From an uncultured Paracoccaceae bacterium (GTDB lineage Bacteria; Pseudomonadota; Alphaproteobacteria; Rhodobacterales; Rhodobacteraceae), in assembly GCA_937952085.1 (NCBI GenBank), contig CALFYQ010000195.1, forward strand, positions 1-7,847: a stretch of 7,847 bases of DNA, in the 5' to 3' direction. Positions within the stretch are counted from its first letter, which is position 1; every line of letters begins with the position of its first letter. Below, piece by piece: positions 5,592-7,847 of the stretch. The translations under genes and the position numbers were made by a program. The notes under the pieces are model-generated. The model did not search any database and had not been told where the DNA came from. It saw nothing but the letters and a program-made list of their open reading frames with translations.

Positions 5592-6629
5592 ATGGCCGAT
5601 GCCGGCGCACACAAGACGCGCGTCTTCTCCGGCGTGCAGCCTTCCGGCAACCTTCACCTCGGCAACTATCTCGGCGCGGTCAAGCGCTTTGTCGAGATGC
5701 AGGAGGAGGATTACGAGACGATTTACTGCATGGTCGATCTCCATGCGATCACCGTCTGGCAGGATCCGAAGGCGCTGAAGGCGGCGATCCGGGAGCTGGC
5801 GGCGGCCTTCATGGCCTGCGGCCTCGACCCGAAGAAGTCGATCCTCTTCAACCAGTCCCAGGTCCCCGCCCACGCCCAGCTCGCCTGGATCTTCAACTGC
5901 GTCGCCCGGATCGGCTGGATGAACCGGATGACCCAGTTCAAGGACAAGACCGCCGGCAAGAACGCCGAGAACGCCTCGCTCGGGCTCTACGCCTATCCGT
6001 CGCTCATGGCCGCCGACATCCTCGTCTATCACGCGACCCATGTGCCGGTAGGCGAGGACCAGAAGCAGCATCTCGAGCTGACGCGCGACATCGCCATCAA
6101 GTTCAACAACGATTTCGACGTTCCGGGCTTTTTCCCTGAGGTCGAGCCGGTGATCGAGGGCGCCGCGACGCGGGTGATGAGCCTGAAGGACGGAACCAAG
6201 AAGATGTCGAAGTCGGACCCGTCCGACCTCTCCCGCATCAACCTCACCGACGACGCCGACGCGATCTCGAAGAAGATCAAGAAGGCTAAGACGGACCCCG
6301 AGCCGCTGCCCGAGTCCGCCGCGGGCTTCGAGGGGCGCCCGGAGGCGCGGAACCTCGTCGGCATCTACTCGGCGCTTTCCGGCGAGACGGTGCCGCAGGT
6401 GCTCGCGAACTGGGGCGGCAAGCCCTTCTCCGCCTTCAAGCCGGCCCTCGCCGAGCTCGCGGTGGAGATGGTCGCGCCCATCGCCGGGCGGATGCGGGGC
6501 CTTCTCGCCGACCCCGCCGAGATCGACCGCATCCTCGGCGACGGCGCCGACCGCGCCAACGCCATCGCCCAGCCGATCCTCGACAAGACCTACGACATCG
6601 TCGGCCTGCTCCGGAGCCGCGGGCGCTGA
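5592..6629 (+). CDS. trpS: Tryptophanyl-tRNA synthetase
   Basis: 345 residues, normal for bacterial TrpRS (about 330-350). It charges tRNA-Trp with tryptophan in the cytosol as a class Ic synthetase dimer. The N-terminal Rossmann region begins FSGVQPSGNLHLGNYLGA; HLGN (22-25) is the HIGH-type signature binding ATP. The tryptophan-binding region includes CMVDLHAITVWQDP (46-59) and the helix with VPVGEDQKQHLELTRDIA (151-168). The second ATP signature KMSKS lies at 204-208 in GTKKMSKSDPS. The C-terminal helical domain (about 215-345) is complete. The ATG is preceded by GGGAGG at 6 bases. It is monocistronic: a promoter lies directly upstream and a strong hairpin follows the stop. The insertion around 107-127 (GWMNRMTQFKDKT, then AGKNAEN) is common in proteobacterial TrpRS. 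Nothing unusual is seen. Confidence 0.97.
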   Translation: MADAGAHKTRVFSGVQPSGNLHLGNYLGAVKRFVEMQEEDYETIYCMVDLHAITVWQDPKALKAAIRELAAAFMACGLDPKKSILFNQSQVPAHAQLAWIFNCVARIGWMNRMTQFKDKTAGKNAENASLGLYAYPSLMAADILVYHATHVPVGEDQKQHLELTRDIAIKFNNDFDVPGFFPEVEPVIEGAATRVMSLKDGTKKMSKSDPSDLSRINLTDDADAISKKIKKAKTDPEPLPESAAGFEGRPEARNLVGIYSALSGETVPQVLANWGGKPFSAFKPALAELAVEMVAPIAGRMRGLLADPAEIDRILGDGADRANAIAQPILDKTYDIVGLLRSRGR

Positions 6630-6636
6630 ACCGCCT

Positions 6637-6664
6637 CCCGCCCGCGCCCCGGCGCGCGGGCGGG
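6637..6664 (+). terminator. Hairpin after trpS, probable terminator
   Basis: A perfect 11-bp stem, CCCGCCCGCGC (6637-6647) with GCGCGGGCGGG (6654-6664), around a 6-base loop, beginning 7 bases after the trpS stop. No run of T follows (next bases GCCGAATTG), so it is a strong structure but not a textbook intrinsic terminator; such T-poor hairpins are frequent in GC-rich genomes. Confidence 0.6.
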
Positions 6665-6717
6665 GCCGAATTGACGCTGCGTCGCGCCGCCCCTGGCAGG
6701 CGGGAACGGGGCCCTCC

Positions 6718-7404
6718 ATGACCGAGCCTTCCGCCATCACGCTTCGCGGCGTCGCCGCCGGCGCCCGGGCCATGGCGCCGGTCGCCCTGCTGATGCTGCC
6801 CTACGGTCTCGCCTACGGCGCGGCCGCGACGGAGCGAGGCCTCTCCGCGCTCGAAGCGACGCTGATGAGCGCGCTGGTCCTTTCCGGCGCCGCGCAATAC
6901 GCCGCGCTCGGCTTCGACTTCGCCGCGGGGGCGAGTGTCGCGCTCGCCGCCACCGCCTTTGCGGTCGGAGCGCGGCACCTGATCTACGGCGCGGCGCTGG
7001 CCCCGCGACTCGGCGCGCGGCCGGGCGCGGCGCGGTTGTCGATCCTGGCGCTGATGACCGATCCCAACTTCGCCGACGCCGACGCCGCCTTCCGCCGCGG
7101 CGAGGGCGAACTCGGCCGCCTCCTTGGCGGCGGGTTGACGCTCTGGGCCTTCTGGGTCGCCGGCACCGGCGCCGGCGCCGCCTTCGGCGCGGCCTCCGCC
7201 GGCCTCGACCGGATCGGCGCGGATGCGGCGATGCCGGCCTTCTTCGCCGCCGCCCTCGCCGGCGATCTGGAGCGGAGCCGCGCCTTTGCGCCGGTGCTGG
7301 CCGGCGGGCTCGCCGCCTTCCTGCTCTCGCTCGTCGCGCCGCCGGGCCCGGCGATCCTCGGCGGCGCGATCGCGGGCGGGCTCGTGGGGGCGCTCCGTGC
7401 TTGA
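6718..7404 (+). CDS. azlC: AzlC family branched-chain amino acid permease (large exporter subunit)
   Basis: 228 residues, typical of AzlC (about 225-250). With the small partner AzlD it is thought to export branched-chain amino acids and analogues across the inner membrane, as in Bacillus AzlCD and Corynebacterium BrnFE. Conserved AzlC motifs are visible: LPYGLAYGAAA (27-37), LSGAAQYAALG (55-65) and the ARHLIYGAAL segment (85-94), followed by TDPNFADADAAF (114-125). Hydrophobic stretches near 12-36, 46-65, 69-90, 134-158, 172-182 and 191-224 suggest a polytopic protein. The start ATG has only a weak ribosome site (AACGGGG). The TTGACG at 6671-6676 could be a -35, but no good -10 follows at 17 bases. 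The last codons overlap azlD by 8 bp. The direction of transport and the substrate come from family knowledge, not from this sequence. Confidence 0.92.
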   Translation: MTEPSAITLRGVAAGARAMAPVALLMLPYGLAYGAAATERGLSALEATLMSALVLSGAAQYAALGFDFAAGASVALAATAFAVGARHLIYGAALAPRLGARPGAARLSILALMTDPNFADADAAFRRGEGELGRLLGGGLTLWAFWVAGTGAGAAFGAASAGLDRIGADAAMPAFFAAALAGDLERSRAFAPVLAGGLAAFLLSLVAPPGPAILGGAIAGGLVGALRA

Positions 7405-7702
7405 ACTCGACCCCGTGGTGCTCGGCGCCATTCTCGCCACCGCCGCCGGCACCGCGGCGACCCGGCTCCTCGGCCCGGCCCTCGCCGCGCGGTTCGCCCG
7501 CTCGCCAGCCGCGCGCCGCTTCTTCGAGGCGGCGGGCTCGGCGGCGCTCTCGGCGCTCGTCGCCGCCGCCATCGTCTCCGGCGGGCCCAAGATCGCCCTC
7601 GCCTGCGCCGCGGCCGGGCTCGGCATGGCGATCACCGGGCGCACCGTGCTCGGCATGGTCGCCGGCATGGCCGCCGCCGCGCTCTGGACCGCGTTGGCCT
7701 GA
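7397..7702 (+). CDS. azlD: AzlD family branched-chain amino acid exporter small subunit
   Basis: 101 residues starting at a GTG (read as Met), giving MLELDPVVLGAILATAAGTAATRLLGPAL at the N-terminus in two overlapping stretches. The GTG is preceded by GGGGG at about 6 bases and lies inside the end of azlC in another frame, which implies translational coupling. No ATG gives a plausible start: the frame stays open far into azlC and the next in-frame ATG is deep in the protein. Length, three hydrophobic segments (about 6-28, 46-64, 67-99) with the arginine-rich loop between the first two, and the position after azlC all match AzlD, the small partner required for export. Sequence conservation in this family is low, so the call rests partly on synteny. 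Confidence 0.87.
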   Translation: MLELDPVVLGAILATAAGTAATRLLGPALAARFARSPAARRFFEAAGSAALSALVAAAIVSGGPKIALACAAAGLGMAITGRTVLGMVAGMAAAALWTALA

Positions 7703-7847
7703 GGCTTCGGTCGGCTTCCTGCCGCCACGCTTGAACCGCGCGAGGAGGGCCGCGTCCGCCCCTGGGTGGGCGCCTGACCCGGCTGGCATGGACGCTTTAT
7801 GGCCTCGTCCCGACCTCGGACTGAGCCTCTTGTGACAGCCGGGGGGC
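7703..7847 (+). other. Right-edge region, no supported gene
   Basis: The 145 bases after azlD contain no gene I can support. One short frame ends at TGA 7822-7824 with a tail reading LTRLAWTLYGLVPTSD, but it is closed by an upstream stop at 7732-7734 and has no clear start or ribosome site. A small CGCCC/GGGCG dyad lies near 7757-7772. It could be the 3' untranslated end of azlCD or the edge of something beyond the window. Confidence 0.3.

Noticed and set aside
7155..7185. Repeated GGCGCC units in azlC as a possible tandem repeat
   Set aside because: This is Gly-Ala-rich coding sequence in GC-rich DNA, not a structured repeat array.
6436..7789. Long minus-strand frames opposite azlCD and the end of trpS
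   Set aside because: Compositionally biased Arg/Ala/Gly translations with no domain; the plus strand carries recognisable AzlC, AzlD and TrpRS.

Overview
The window is about 7.8 kb of very GC-rich DNA, with coding regions dominated by G or C at third positions and packed with short or overlapping gene junctions. The gene content (pcaDC with a DUF849/BKACE gene, a short M17 aminopeptidase next to a cytosolic NlpC/P60 peptidase, azlCD) suggests an alphaproteobacterium, probably of the Rhodobacterales. That placement is inference from gene content and composition, since no rRNA or other strong taxonomic marker is present.

Layout. Positions 1-2567 (+): the tail of a DUF2799-type protein, an M17 leucyl-aminopeptidase-family protein and a YkfC-like SH3b-NlpC/P60 peptidase, the last two overlapping by 8 bp. 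Positions 2575-4575 (-): a three-gene operon reading pcaD, pcaC, BKACE, with gene overlaps of 8 and 4 bp, ending 7 bp from the convergent NlpC/P60 gene. Positions 4576-4824: a 249-bp gene-free region with several small dyads and the probable pca promoter. Positions 4825-5511 (-): a rhomboid-family intramembrane serine protease, divergent from trpS. Positions 5592-6629 (+): trpS, with a recognisable sigma70-like promoter and a GC-rich hairpin after the stop. Positions 6718-7702 (+): azlC and azlD, overlapping by 8 bp, with a GTG start for azlD. The last 145 bp hold no gene I can support.

How the genes work together. The M17 and NlpC/P60 pair looks like a cytosolic route for trimming and recycling murein peptides. 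PcaC and PcaD carry out the two steps from 4-carboxymuconolactone to beta-ketoadipate. The co-transcribed BKACE-family enzyme could cleave that beta-keto acid with acetyl-CoA to succinyl-CoA plus acetoacetate, replacing the usual CoA transferase and thiolase. This is the most interesting idea in the window, and it is inference. AzlC and AzlD form a predicted branched-chain amino acid exporter. The rest is ordinary housekeeping, and I see no mobile element, CRISPR array, defence system or RNA gene.
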